Below, one piece after another: positions 20,097-29,877 of a DNA stretch of 64,000 nucleotides. A program made the position numbers and the translations under genes. The notes under the pieces were generated by a model. That model had not been told where the DNA came from. It saw only the letters and a program-made list of their open reading frames with translations, and ran no database searches. How positions within the stretch are numbered: the stretch's first letter is position 1; each line of letters opens with the position of its first letter. Origin of the DNA: Pseudomonas muyukensis (lineage in GTDB: Bacteria; Pseudomonadota; Gammaproteobacteria; Pseudomonadales; Pseudomonadaceae); the NCBI RefSeq assembly GCF_019139535.1, contig NZ_CP077073.1, positions 3,004,501-3,068,500 of the forward strand, given 5' to 3'.

Positions 20097-20754
20097 AGCC
20101 GGAGCCCCGCACGGTACGGATCAGCGGGCTTTGGCCGGGCGAGTCGATCTTCTTGCGCAGGCGGCCGATATGCACATCGATCAGGTTGGTGCCGGGGTCG
20201 AAGTGATAGCCCCAGACCTCCTCGAAGATCATCATCCGGGTGATCACCTGGCCGGAGTGGCGCATCAGGTACTCCAGCAGCTTGTATTCGGTGGGCAGCA
20301 GGTTCAGCGACTGCTCGCCCCGACGCGCCTCGTGGCTGATGAGGTCCAACTCCAGGTCGGCCACCTGCAGGCGAGTCTGGGTCATCGGCACGCTGTTGCG
20401 CCGCAGCAGCACTTCGACCCGGGCGGCCATTTCGTCGGAGGCGAATGGCTTGGTCAGGTAGTCGTCGCCACCGGCGCGCAGGCCACGGACGCGTTCGTCG
20501 ACGTCCGACAGGGCGCTGATCATCAGGATTGGCGTGGCGATCTTCAGGTTGCGCAGGGTGGTGACGATGGTCAGGCCATCGACCTCGGGCAGCATGCGGT
20601 CGAGGGTGATCAGCTCGTAGCCGCCGGCGATGGCCTTGGCCAGGCCTTCGCGGCCGTTGTCGGCCCAGTCGACTTCCAGCCCGTGGCTGGACAGTTCGGC
20701 GACGATTTCCTGGGCAGTGACGGCGTCGTCTTCGATGGTCAGTACGCGAGGCAT
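20074..20754 (-). CDS. OmpR-family response regulator
   Basis: The 226-aa protein pairs an N-terminal receiver domain with a C-terminal winged helix. The receiver begins MPRVLTIEDDAVTAQEIV; the phosphorylated Asp is in ITLDRMLPEVDG and the conserved Lys in YLTKPFA. The effector domain contains LLPTEYKLLEYLMRHSG and NLIDVHIGRLRKKID. AGGAACC precedes ATG 20754, which I chose over a longer frame from 20805. It is the first gene of the pair with the kinase at 18714 and is presumably activated by it. Confidence 0.92.
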   Translation of the reverse strand: MPRVLTIEDDAVTAQEIVAELSSHGLEVDWADNGREGLAKAIAGGYELITLDRMLPEVDGLTIVTTLRNLKIATPILMISALSDVDERVRGLRAGGDDYLTKPFASDEMAARVEVLLRRNSVPMTQTRLQVADLELDLISHEARRGEQSLNLLPTEYKLLEYLMRHSGQVITRMMIFEEVWGYHFDPGTNLIDVHIGRLRKKIDSPGQSPLIRTVRGSGYAIAEPV

Positions 20755-20862
20755 GCTGGTTCCTGGGCGGCGAGTGGAGACCTGATTGTGCCAAAGAATA
20801 GACAAGCGGCGATTTAAGAAAAATTCATCTGGGTCAATGGAGCGGTAGGTGCCATACGCGAA

Positions 20863-20890
20863 GGGGGCATGCCATCGCTGGCATGCCCCC
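20863..20890. terminator. Strong hairpin between ilvE and the two-component genes
   Basis: A perfect 12-bp stem (GGGGGCATGCCA and TGGCATGCCCCC) with a 4-nt loop ends 23 bp from the ilvE stop. On the plus strand it is followed by TTTGTT; on the minus strand by TTCGCG. It most likely ends the ilvE transcript, and may also block plus-strand readthrough. Confidence 0.65.
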
Positions 20891-20913
20891 TTTGTTCACT
20901 GCAGGCGCAGGCC

Positions 20914-21933
20914 TCAGGCGACCTTGACGATCCAGCCCGCTGGCGCTTCGACGTCGCCGCTCTGGATGCCGGTCAGCTCGGCGTAGAGCTTCTGGGTGAC
21001 CGGGCCGACCTTCTCCAGGTCGTGGAACACGTGCAGCTTGCCGTTGTACTCGATACCGCCGATCGGGGTGATCACCGCGGCGGTGCCGCAGGCGCCGGCC
21101 TCGATGAAGCGGTCGAGCTTGTTGATCTCGACATCGCCTTCGACCACTTTCAGGCCCAGGCGCGAGGCAGCCAGTTCCATCAGCGACAGACGGGTGATGC
21201 CCGGCAGCACCGAGGCCGATTTCGGGGTGACGAATTCGTTGTCCTTGGTGATACCGAAGAAGTTGGCCGAGCCGACTTCCTCGATCTTGGTGTGGGTCAG
21301 CGGGTCCAGGTAGATGGCGTCGGCGAAGTTGGCCTTTTTCGCCTCGGCGCCTGGCTGCAGGCTGGCGGCGTAGTTGCCACCGACCTTGGCCGCGCCGGTG
21401 CCTTGTGGCGCGGCGCGGTCGAAGCTGGAAATCTGGAAGTTGTGCGGCTTCATGCCGCCTTTGAAGTACGAACCCACCGGAATGGCGAAGATCGAGAAAA
21501 TGAACTCGGGCGCGGTGCGCACGCCGATGTTGTCACCGGTGCCGATCACGAATGGGCGCAGGTACAGGGCGCCTTTGCCGTGGGGCGGCACGAACTTCTC
21601 GTTGGCCTTGACCACCTGCTTGCAGGCTTCGATGAACACCTCGGTGGGGACCTGTGGCATCAGCAGGCGAGCGCAGCTGCGCTGCATGCGCGCGGCGTTC
21701 TGGTCAGGGCGGAACAGGTTGATCGAGCCGTCCTTGCAACGGTAGGCCTTCAGGCCCTCGAAGCACTGCTGGCCATAGTGCAGGGCAGTGGAGCCTTCAC
21801 TGATGTGCAGCACGTTGTCTTCGGTCAGGGTGCCCTTGTCCCACTCGCCGTTACGCCATACGGACAGGTAACGTTTGTCGGTCTTGATGTAGTCGAAACC
21901 CAGCTTGTCCCAGTTAATGCTTTCGTTACTCAT
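20914..21933 (-). CDS. ilvE: Branched-chain amino acid aminotransferase
   Basis: A 339-aa fold-type IV PLP enzyme catalysing the last step of valine, leucine and isoleucine synthesis and the first step of their breakdown. The PLP-binding Lys is in GAAKVGGNYAAS. Other family sequences are HYGQQCFEGLKAYR near residue 52, the class IV signature around EVGSANFF, and GACGTAAVITPIGGI. The length fits the class II BCAT group rather than the shorter E. coli IlvE. TGAGGGTG precedes ATG 21933. A hairpin follows the stop. Confidence 0.93.
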   Translation of the reverse strand: MSNESINWDKLGFDYIKTDKRYLSVWRNGEWDKGTLTEDNVLHISEGSTALHYGQQCFEGLKAYRCKDGSINLFRPDQNAARMQRSCARLLMPQVPTEVFIEACKQVVKANEKFVPPHGKGALYLRPFVIGTGDNIGVRTAPEFIFSIFAIPVGSYFKGGMKPHNFQISSFDRAAPQGTGAAKVGGNYAASLQPGAEAKKANFADAIYLDPLTHTKIEEVGSANFFGITKDNEFVTPKSASVLPGITRLSLMELAASRLGLKVVEGDVEINKLDRFIEAGACGTAAVITPIGGIEYNGKLHVFHDLEKVGPVTQKLYAELTGIQSGDVEAPAGWIVKVA

Positions 21934-22056
21934 GACACCCTCATTGCTCTACGCCCGAACACGGCGGGCTGCTTTTATATGCGCACCCCGCCACCATAAT
22001 ACATCCGGCGCGGATCGGGAACGGCCAGTCACGCAATCCGCCGGGCGAGCCTGAGT

Positions 22057-23637
22057 TCAGCCTAAACGCAGATAGTCCTGCAGAATCAGGTTGTGCAGAA
22101 AAACGTGGTCATGCGAGACCACCAGCAGCGCCCCCTTGAACTGTCGCAACAACTGCTCCAGCGCCTCGAGCGACGGCAGGTCGAGGTGGTTGTTCGGCTC
22201 GTCGAGCAGCAGCAGGTCCAATGGCTGTTCCCGGTACAGCACGCCAGCCAGCGCGACCTTAAGCCGTTCGCCGCCACTGAGCAGGGCTCCGGGCAGTGCG
22301 ATGCGTGCCGCATCGATGCCCAGCTGCGCCAGGCGACGATGCAGTTCGTCGCGCTGCAGGCGAGGGTTGGCGGCGCGCAGGTGTTCCACGGCGCTCTGTC
22401 GCGGTTCCAAGCAGCTGCCGTGCTGGTCGAGCAAGGCCACTTCGCCGGTCAGCCGCAGGCTGCCCGCGCGCGGCGCCAGTTCACCGGCCACCACCCGCAG
22501 CAGGGTGGACTTGCCGCTGCCGTTGTCGCCCACCACCCCCAGCCGCTGGCCCAGGCACAGGCGCAGGTCCAGCGCATTGGTCGTGCCCCGTGGCAGGCAC
22601 AAACCCTCCAGGGCCAGCACCTCGCGCCCCGCGTGCCGTTGCGGCGTGGGGACGTGCAGCATGATCGGCACCTCGCGCTCGACTTGGCGCGCTGCCTGGC
22701 GCACCTGTTCGTCCAGCGCTACCTTGGCGTCTTGCTGCTCGCGGCATTGGCGCCCGGCAGTGGCCTGGCTGCGCTGTTGCTGGCGGTCGAGCAGAATCTG
22801 CGCCTGGTTCGCCTGCCTGGCCTGGCGCCCGGCGCGGGCCTGGTGACGTTCGAGGTTCTCGCGCCGACGTTGCATGGCCAGGGCCTGGCGTTGACGCTGC
22901 TGCTTGAGGCGCAGCAATTGCTGCGCGGCCAGTTCGGCCTGCGCGGTACTCTGCTGCCGGTAGAAATCGAAATCGCCGCCATAGGCGCGCAGGCCAAGGG
23001 GCGACAGTTCGACGATGCGTGCCATGTGCCCGAGCAGTGCCCGGTCGTGGCTGATCACCAACAGGCCTTTTTCCCAGCCCTGGAGCATCTCCAGCAGCAT
23101 GGCCCTGGCGCTGCTGTCCAGGTGGTTGCTTGGCTCGTCGAGGATCAGGTAGTCGGCCTCGCTCAGCCAGGCGCCGAGCAGGGCGACGCGCATGGCCTGG
23201 CCGCCGCTCAGGCGATTGGCCGGGCAGTGCGGGTCGAGGTGACCCAGGCCATGGCCTTGCAACTGGGCCTGCAATCGCGCGCGGATGTCCCAGCGATCGC
23301 CGACTGCGTCGAAGTCCGCCGGATCGATGCTGCCGCGTTCGATCCGTTCGAGGGCGCGCAGGGTGCCACCGACCTGGGCCAGGTCAGCGAGCGTGGCGCT
23401 GTTGGCGAGCAGCTGCTGCTCGAGATGATGCACTCGACCATGGCGCAGGCAGCGACCTTGGCTGGGCTCGCGCAGGCCGGCCAACAGTTGCCCGAGCAGG
23501 CTCTTGCCAACGCCGTTGCGTCCGACCAGGCCGGTGTGGCGCAGGTCGAAGGATTCGTTGAGGTCGGTGAAAAGCGGGCTGCCATCGGGCAGGACCAGGG
23601 TGACGCTGTCCAGCGTCAGGATCGACGAGTTCGTCAT
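22057..23637 (-). CDS. ABC-F family ATPase
   Basis: The 526-aa protein has two ABC ATPase domains in one chain and no membrane segment, the layout of ABC-F proteins that act on the ribosome. Domain 1 has Walker A GRNGVGKS at residues 39-46, signature LSGGQAM and LILDEPSNHLD. A basic, Q/R-rich linker follows (RLKQQRQRQALAMQRRREN). Domain 2 has GDNGSGKST, LSGGERLKVAL and LLLDEPNNHLD. GGAG lies 6 nt ahead of ATG 23637; GTG 23649 is a weaker choice. The sub-group (housekeeping or antibiotic-protecting) cannot be decided by eye. Its leader has two hairpins. Confidence 0.88.
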   Translation of the reverse strand: MTNSSILTLDSVTLVLPDGSPLFTDLNESFDLRHTGLVGRNGVGKSLLGQLLAGLREPSQGRCLRHGRVHHLEQQLLANSATLADLAQVGGTLRALERIERGSIDPADFDAVGDRWDIRARLQAQLQGHGLGHLDPHCPANRLSGGQAMRVALLGAWLSEADYLILDEPSNHLDSSARAMLLEMLQGWEKGLLVISHDRALLGHMARIVELSPLGLRAYGGDFDFYRQQSTAQAELAAQQLLRLKQQRQRQALAMQRRRENLERHQARAGRQARQANQAQILLDRQQQRSQATAGRQCREQQDAKVALDEQVRQAARQVEREVPIMLHVPTPQRHAGREVLALEGLCLPRGTTNALDLRLCLGQRLGVVGDNGSGKSTLLRVVAGELAPRAGSLRLTGEVALLDQHGSCLEPRQSAVEHLRAANPRLQRDELHRRLAQLGIDAARIALPGALLSGGERLKVALAGVLYREQPLDLLLLDEPNNHLDLPSLEALEQLLRQFKGALLVVSHDHVFLHNLILQDYLRLG

Positions 23638-23665
23638 GCACAACTCCACTCATGCCGCGACATCC

Positions 23666-23709
23666 CCGGTGCGAACCGGAGCCTGAAGACTGGCCGTCAG
23701 GCTGACGGC
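23666..23709 (-). promoter_or_regulatory. Twin hairpins in the leader of the ABC-F gene
   Basis: Two inverted repeats lie 29-72 nt upstream of the ABC-F start. One is CCGG-TGCGAA-CCGG at 23666-23679. The other is GCCGTCAG-G-CTGACGGC at 23693-23709, whose 1-nt centre means it would open to a small loop. A hairpin-rich leader would fit attenuation control, which is known for several ABC-F resistance genes. That link is inference. Confidence 0.35.
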
Positions 23710-23829
23710 GGCATCAATGGCGCATTGGACGAATACCTCGTGGTGTGGCGTGCGTGCAAGACTAGTCCAGCAATGCGTTGGAAGGCAACGTTTTCGCCTA
23801 TGCGCGTCGTCAGCACATGCGCACCCCCC

Positions 23830-23946
23830 TGTAGGAGCGGCCTCGTGTCGCGATAGGGCTGCGCAGCAGCCCCGGGATTTCAGGGTTTGCGCATAAATTG
23901 CTGGGGCTGCTGCGCAGCCCTATCGCGACGCAAGGCCGCTCCTACA
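23830..23946. repeat. REPIN: paired inverted REP elements
   Basis: This is the same family as the element at 13407. The left arm is TGTAGGAGCGGCC followed by TCGTGTCGCGA; the right arm is its near-inverse, ending GGCCGCTCCTACA. The inner GGGCTGCGCAGCAGCCCC and GGGGCTGCTGCGCAGCCC also pair. It lies between the ABC-F leader and the 3' end of the small unknown gene at 23970. Confidence 0.85.
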
Positions 23947-23969
23947 GAACCGCGCAGGGCTTGAAAGGC

Positions 23970-24320
23970 TCAGCGCAAGCGCCGGTTCCAGTCGCCGCCA
24001 TGATCGCGCCAGCAGGCCTCCTCGCTGTCGAAACGCAGATGCCAGGCCACATGGTCCAGCGCGATGCCAGCATCGCTCAGCGCCTGGCCAGTCAGCGCGA
24101 TCATCCGCGCCTTGTCCGCGCCGGCCAGTGCGCGGGCCATGTCGGTGTCGTCGGTGAACACCCAGGTGATGCGCAGGCTGGCGGGGAAGTCATCGAGGTC
24201 GACCCGATGGGTGAGCCAGGCAAAGCCGACGATCTCGGCCTGGGCGACGCTGCAGGCGTCGGTCAGGCAGGCGACCATCTCGCGCTCCAGGCGCGCCAGC
24301 GCTCGGCGATTGCCCGCCAT
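23970..24320 (-). CDS. Conserved hypothetical protein of a three-gene operon
   Basis: The product has 116 aa, soluble, with no signal peptide. It is rich in Asp, Ala and Trp (VGFAWLTHRVDLDDFP, RITWVFTDDTDMARAL, DHVAWHLRFDSEEACWRDHG). I do not recognise the family. Its ATG overlaps the last base of the glyoxalase-fold stop. That gene in turn overlaps the HD hydrolase, so all three are likely translated from one mRNA. Confidence 0.65.
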   Translation of the reverse strand: MAGNRRALARLEREMVACLTDACSVAQAEIVGFAWLTHRVDLDDFPASLRITWVFTDDTDMARALAGADKARMIALTGQALSDAGIALDHVAWHLRFDSEEACWRDHGGDWNRRLR

Positions 24321-24697
24321 CAGTCGTCGATCTGCTGGCAGAAGCGCAGACGGTTGCCGAACGGGTCGGCCACCTGCATCTCCAGGCCCCAGTCCACCGC
24401 CTCGGCCGTGGGGCGGGCGTAGCCATACCGCTTGGCCAGCAGCTCGTGCTCCAGGGCCTTGAGGTCGGCGACCCGGGCGAACACCGCCGAGCCGGGGGTG
24501 GCATCGCCATGGTGTTCGGACAGGTGCAGGATCAGCCCGTCGCGGTGAACCTGCATGTACAGCGGCAGGTCGGCGGCGAAGCGGTGTTCCCAGTCGAGGG
24601 TGAAGCCGAGGAAGTCGAGGTAGAACTCCCGGGCCTTGTCCACCGAGAAGATGCGCAGAATCGGAATGGCGGGGGCGAATTGCATAGTCAGGCTCAC
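24320..24697 (-). CDS. Glyoxalase/bleomycin-resistance (VOC) superfamily protein
   Basis: A 125-aa single-domain VOC protein. The N-terminal beta-alpha unit (IPILRIFSVDKAREFYLDFLGFTLDWEHRF) and the C-terminal one (WGLEMQVADPFGNRLRFCQQ) give the paired beta-alpha-beta-beta-beta modules of the fold. HLSEHHGDATPG in the middle resembles members annotated as bleomycin-resistance-like. The substrate is unknown. The GTG at 24697 overlaps the upstream stop (GTGA), favouring coupled translation; ATG 24685 is the alternative start. Confidence 0.8.
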   Translation of the reverse strand: MSLTMQFAPAIPILRIFSVDKAREFYLDFLGFTLDWEHRFAADLPLYMQVHRDGLILHLSEHHGDATPGSAVFARVADLKALEHELLAKRYGYARPTAEAVDWGLEMQVADPFGNRLRFCQQIDD

Positions 24698-25281
24698 TGA
24701 TTGGCGGGTGGCTGGGGCGCCGTCATGCGCTTGCGCGTCTGCTCGTCGATCTGCTCGCGCAGGGCTTGGAACAGCGGCGCGGCGTCAGTATAGCGGCGGC
24801 CGTAGTCGAGGTTGAAGGCGTAGTCGAAGTCCGGCGGGTTGGCGCCTTGGGTGTGCTGCAACAGGGTTTCCAGCTTGTCCAGCGCCTTCACCGCAAGGGC
24901 CTCGGCACTGCGTGCGGCGGTGTACTCCTGCCACAGGTCGAGGATGCCAGTGCGCAGCGGCTCGTCGAGCACCGCGCACAGTTGCCGCAGGTCGGCGAAC
25001 TCCTGCTGGTCCTTGTCCTGGCCGGGGTGCTGGGCGACGGCGGGAATGTCGCCGTGCAAGGCCTCGCCCAGGTCGTGGATGACACACAGCTGCACGACCT
25101 TCAACAGGTCCAGGCCAGGCATCTGGTCGGCGAACACCAGGGCCATCAGGCACAGCCGCCAGCTGTGCTCGGCGGTGCTCTCGGTGCGGCCGGTGGCGGT
25201 GTGGGCGCTGCGTAGCACGTCCTTGAGACGTTCGGCCTCGCGCAGAAAGGCCAGGCGGTTGGCCAGCAGTTGGTGATTCAT
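24694..25281 (-). CDS. HD-domain phosphohydrolase (YfbR/HDDC2-like)
   Basis: A 195-aa HD hydrolase. The metal-binding residues are in TAEHSWRLCLMAL (first His) and VIHDLGEALHGDIP (the HD pair), with a later Asp in ALDKLETLLQH. This pattern resembles YfbR and human HDDC2, which are 5'-nucleotidases for deoxynucleoside monophosphates. It is the first gene of the minus-strand trio. Confidence 0.8.
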   Translation of the reverse strand: MNHQLLANRLAFLREAERLKDVLRSAHTATGRTESTAEHSWRLCLMALVFADQMPGLDLLKVVQLCVIHDLGEALHGDIPAVAQHPGQDKDQQEFADLRQLCAVLDEPLRTGILDLWQEYTAARSAEALAVKALDKLETLLQHTQGANPPDFDYAFNLDYGRRYTDAAPLFQALREQIDEQTRKRMTAPQPPANQ

Positions 25282-25361
25282 TGCAGCTCCCAGGGTGGAT
25301 ACAGCCCACTAGCCTAGGCGCGGGGCCGCCCGTGGGCCACGGATAATTTATGCGCGCAGGC

Positions 25362-25925
25362 TCACGCCAGGGTTTCGACCAGGCGCGCCGCGCTGCCGTC
25401 GGCCAGCAGTAGGCGGGTCCAGCGGCAGCGCCCGGCCGTGATCGGCACCACCCGCGAGCGATTGTGGCCGGTGTCGAACTCCAGCGCTGGTGGCGCCAGC
25501 TGTTCACGCCAGCCCAGCGCCTGCAGGCTGGCCTCGCGCTGCATGATCGCCTCGCTGCTGAAGCGCCAGAGCGAGCGCCCCAGCAGGTCCGATAGCGGCA
25601 GGGCGAACTCGGCGGCGCGAGAGGGCGAGCAGGCCAGCAGGCGGTGGCTGAGGTCGCAGACCAGGTGCACCGGTCGCTGGTTGCCCTCCACCAGGCGGGC
25701 CAACGCCTGATCGGCGGCGGCACTCAGGCGGGCGCCGAGCAGTTGCCCGAGACGTGCCTGCTCCTGCGGGCTCATCAGCTGCTGGCCGTTCTCCCAGCGG
25801 GAAATGGTCGATTGCGCCACACCGAACAGCTGGGCGGCGTGCGCTTGCTTGACCCGGTGCAGCAGGCGCCAGCGGCGCAGCGCGATACCCAGGCCGGCGG
25901 GTTGGGGCAGGGCGGTAGCGGGCAT
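25362..25925 (-). CDS. XRE-family transcriptional regulator with a PAS-like C-terminal part
   Basis: The product has 187 aa. An N-terminal helix-turn-helix (ALRRWRLLHRVKQAHAAQLF, then GVAQSTISRWENGQQLMSP) spans about residues 14-60. The remainder (RPVHLVCDLSHRLLACSPSRA, then DLLGRSLWRF) looks like a PAS-type sensor fold. It is divergent from ureD across 235 bp, so urease regulation is possible but not shown by the sequence. Confidence 0.8.
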   Translation of the reverse strand: MPATALPQPAGLGIALRRWRLLHRVKQAHAAQLFGVAQSTISRWENGQQLMSPQEQARLGQLLGARLSAAADQALARLVEGNQRPVHLVCDLSHRLLACSPSRAAEFALPLSDLLGRSLWRFSSEAIMQREASLQALGWREQLAPPALEFDTGHNRSRVVPITAGRCRWTRLLLADGSAARLVETLA

Positions 25926-26037
25926 GGGCTGACCTGTCGGGCACCGGAACGGAGCAGCAGTGTCGCGCGGGCTCTACGGCGGGGCAAGGCGCACTGACCG
26001 GCGGTTCGCAAGTTTCATCTGCGTTCACCTGCGCAGT

Positions 26038-26053
26038 TGGCCCGCTCCCTGCT
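26038..26053 (+). promoter_or_regulatory. Candidate sigma-54 promoter upstream of ureD
   Basis: TGGCCCGCTCCCTGCT keeps the invariant GG and GC exactly 10 nt apart. It matches TGGCACG-N4-TTGCW except for C at the first A and C at the first T. It lies about 108 bp upstream of the ureD ATG, in the right orientation. Sigma-54/NtrC control of urease under nitrogen limitation is known in pseudomonads. Confidence 0.45.
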
Positions 26054-26160
26054 ATATCCAGCCAGCGAATTTGATCGAGTGGTCAACCCGGTGCGCTTGC
26101 GCGCGACCGGCGCATGACCCTCCAGGCGGCCGCCAGGCCACGGATCTCAGGGGTAGCAGG

Positions 26161-26994
26161 ATGACACTGGGGCAACGGATAGAGGCACCGCAGGCAGACC
26201 CAGGCTGGAGTGCCCAGCTGCAGTTGCGCTTCAACCTGCGCGAGGGGGTGACCCGCCTTGGTGCGCGGCGCCATGTCGGACCACTTTTGGTGCAGCGCCC
26301 GTTCCATCCGGAAGGCGCGCCGTGCCATGTGTATGTGCTGCACCCACCAGGCGGCATCGTTGGCGGGGACCGGCTGGACCTGGATATCCATCTCGAGACG
26401 GGCAGCCATGCGTTGTTGACCATGCCGGGAGCCAGCAAGTTCTACCGTAGCGTCGGCCCGACCGCGCGCCTTGCCCAACGTTTTCACCTGCAGGCCGGCA
26501 GCACCCTGGAGTGGCTGCCCCAGGACAGCATTTTCTTCAATGGCGCCCGTGCCAGCCTCGACAGCCATTTCACCCTCGAGCTCGGCGCCCGCCTGCTGGC
26601 CTGGGAAACCCTGTGCCTGGGCCGCCCGGTGATCAACGAAGGTTTCGCCCAGGGCGCGCTGGACAACCGCTTGTGCATCGAGCTGCCCGACGAACCTGGC
26701 CTGCACGAGCGCCTGCGCATCGAGGGGGGCCACCTGGAGAAGCTCGCTGGCCACCCCTTGCTCGCCACCTTCTGTGCCACGCCCGCCGACCCAGCCGTGC
26801 TGGAGCGGGTGCGCCAGTTGCTCGACGGCTTGCCCACGCCGGCCGGGGCCACCTTGCTTGGCCCGCTGCTGGTGATCCGCCTGCTCGACCACGACAACCA
26901 ACACCTGCAACACAACCTGCAGCGCCTCTGGCACCTGCTGCGCCCGGCCGTGCTCGGCCTGGCGCCGTGCCCGCCGCGCATCTGGGCCACCTGA
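26161..26994 (+). CDS. ureD: Urease accessory protein UreD
   Basis: A 277-aa UreD (UreH) scaffold that binds apo-urease and, with UreF and UreG, guides nickel into the active site. Family sequences are visible: [47 protein letters not shown] and [12 protein letters not shown]. The ATG at 26161 is chosen because the frame upstream to 25960 is not protein-like. It begins the plus-strand urease operon, and ureA follows after 10 bp. Confidence 0.93.
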   Translation: MTLGQRIEAPQADPGWSAQLQLRFNLREGVTRLGARRHVGPLLVQRPFHPEGAPCHVYVLHPPGGIVGGDRLDLDIHLETGSHALLTMPGASKFYRSVGPTARLAQRFHLQAGSTLEWLPQDSIFFNGARASLDSHFTLELGARLLAWETLCLGRPVINEGFAQGALDNRLCIELPDEPGLHERLRIEGGHLEKLAGHPLLATFCATPADPAVLERVRQLLDGLPTPAGATLLGPLLVIRLLDHDNQHLQHNLQRLWHLLRPAVLGLAPCPPRIWAT

Positions 26995-27004
26995 GAGAGC
27001 CGCC

Positions 27005-27307
27005 ATGGAGCTGACCCCGAGAGAGAAAGACAAACTGCTGCTGTTCACCGCCGCGCTGCTGGCCGAGCGCCGGTTGGCCCGCGGCCTGAAGCTCAACTAC
27101 CCGGAAGCGGTGGCGTTGATCAGCGCCGCGGTGCTCGAAGGCGCCCGCGATGGGCGCACGGTGGCCGAGCTGATGAGCCTGGGCCGCGAAGTACTGGAGC
27201 GTGGACAGGTGATGGACGGTGTGCCCGAGATGCTCCCCGACGTCCAGGTCGAAGCGACGTTCCCCGACGGCACCAAGCTGGTGACCGTGCATGACCCCAT
27301 CGTCTGA
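27005..27307 (+). CDS. ureA: Urease gamma subunit
   Basis: A 100-aa structural subunit of the nickel urease that hydrolyses urea to ammonia and carbamate in the cytoplasm. It begins [20 protein letters not shown] and contains [12 protein letters not shown] and a closing LVTVHDPI, all typical of UreA. GAGAGAG precedes the start. The separate ureA, ureB and ureC genes are the usual proteobacterial arrangement. Confidence 0.96.
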   Translation: MELTPREKDKLLLFTAALLAERRLARGLKLNYPEAVALISAAVLEGARDGRTVAELMSLGREVLERGQVMDGVPEMLPDVQVEATFPDGTKLVTVHDPIV

Positions 27308-27317
27308 GGTGCTGCCC

Positions 27318-27631
27318 ATGATTCCCGGAGAGATCCAGGTCGCCGCCGGCGACATCGAACTCAACGTCGGCCGCCAGACGCTCAGCGTCAGCGTGGCCAA
27401 CCACGGCGACCGCCCGGTGCAGGTCGGTTCGCATTACCACTTCTTCGAGGTCAACGACACCCTGGTGTTCGAGCGTGCGCCGACCCGCGGCTTTCGCCTG
27501 GACATCCCGGCCGGCACCGCGGTGCGTTTCGAGCCGGGCCAGGCCCGTACCGTCCAGTTGGTGGCCTATGCCGGCAAGCGCGAGGTACATGGCTTCCAGG
27601 GCAAGGTGATGGGCGCGCTGGAGGGCAGGGC

Positions 27632-27635
<4 letters not shown>
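27318..27635 (+). CDS. ureB: Urease beta subunit
   Basis: The 105-aa beta subunit begins [16 protein letters not shown] and includes [17 protein letters not shown] and [17 protein letters not shown], all hallmarks of UreB. GAGGTG lies 6 nt before ATG 27318; the in-frame upstream ATG at 27291 would overlap ureA and was rejected. Its last 4 nt overlap ureC (ATGA). Confidence 0.96.
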
Positions 27636-29335
<1,700 letters not shown>

Positions 29336-29388
29336 GGGCGCGATGCCAATCAACGCCGCACGTTCTGGTTTGTTTTGAAGGAGTGAAC

Positions 29389-29862
29389 ATGATCGTACTG
29401 ACCCAAAGGCTCAACGGCGCCGCCAGGGTGACCGGCAGCGTCACCCTCAGTGTCGACAGCCGCATCAAGAGCCGCCTGCGCGTGACCCTCGATGATGGCC
29501 GCGAGGCCGGGCTGATGCTCGAGCGCGGCCACCTGCTGCGCGGCGGCGAGTTACTCGCCGATGCCGATGGCGGCCAGGTGATTCGCGTGCTGGCGGCGCC
29601 CGAAGCGGTGTCGACCGTGCGCTGCGCCGACCCGCACTTGCTGGCCCGCGCCGCCTACCACCTGGGCAATCGGCATGTGCCGCTGCAGATCGAGCCGGGC
29701 TTGCTGCGCTACCAGCACGACCATGTACTCGACGACATGCTGCGTGGCCTGGGCCTGAGCGTCGTTGCCGAACAGGCGCCGTTCGAGCCCGAGGCTGGCG
29801 CCTACCAGAGCACCGCGCACAACCATGGCCACCCGTTCGTGCGCCTGAATGCCCCTTCCTGA
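29389..29862 (+). CDS. ureE: Urease accessory protein UreE (nickel metallochaperone)
   Basis: A 157-aa nickel donor for UreG. The N-terminal peptide-binding domain begins MIVLTQRLNGAARVTGSV, and the central metal-binding domain contains AAYHLGNRHVPLQIEPG with the conserved His. The tail is short (TAHNHGHPF) and lacks the long poly-His run of some homologues. AAGGAG precedes ATG 29389. The 53-bp gap after ureC contains nothing convincing. Confidence 0.93.
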   Translation: MIVLTQRLNGAARVTGSVTLSVDSRIKSRLRVTLDDGREAGLMLERGHLLRGGELLADADGGQVIRVLAAPEAVSTVRCADPHLLARAAYHLGNRHVPLQIEPGLLRYQHDHVLDDMLRGLGLSVVAEQAPFEPEAGAYQSTAHNHGHPFVRLNAPS

Positions 29863-29877
29863 CCTGTGGAGCTTGCA

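Noticed and set aside
26083..27096. 337-codon frame antisense to ureD and ureA
   Set aside because: UreD and UreA match known families on the plus strand.
29343..29378. 11-codon frame between ureC and ureE
   Set aside because: Too short to support, and no sign of a leader function.
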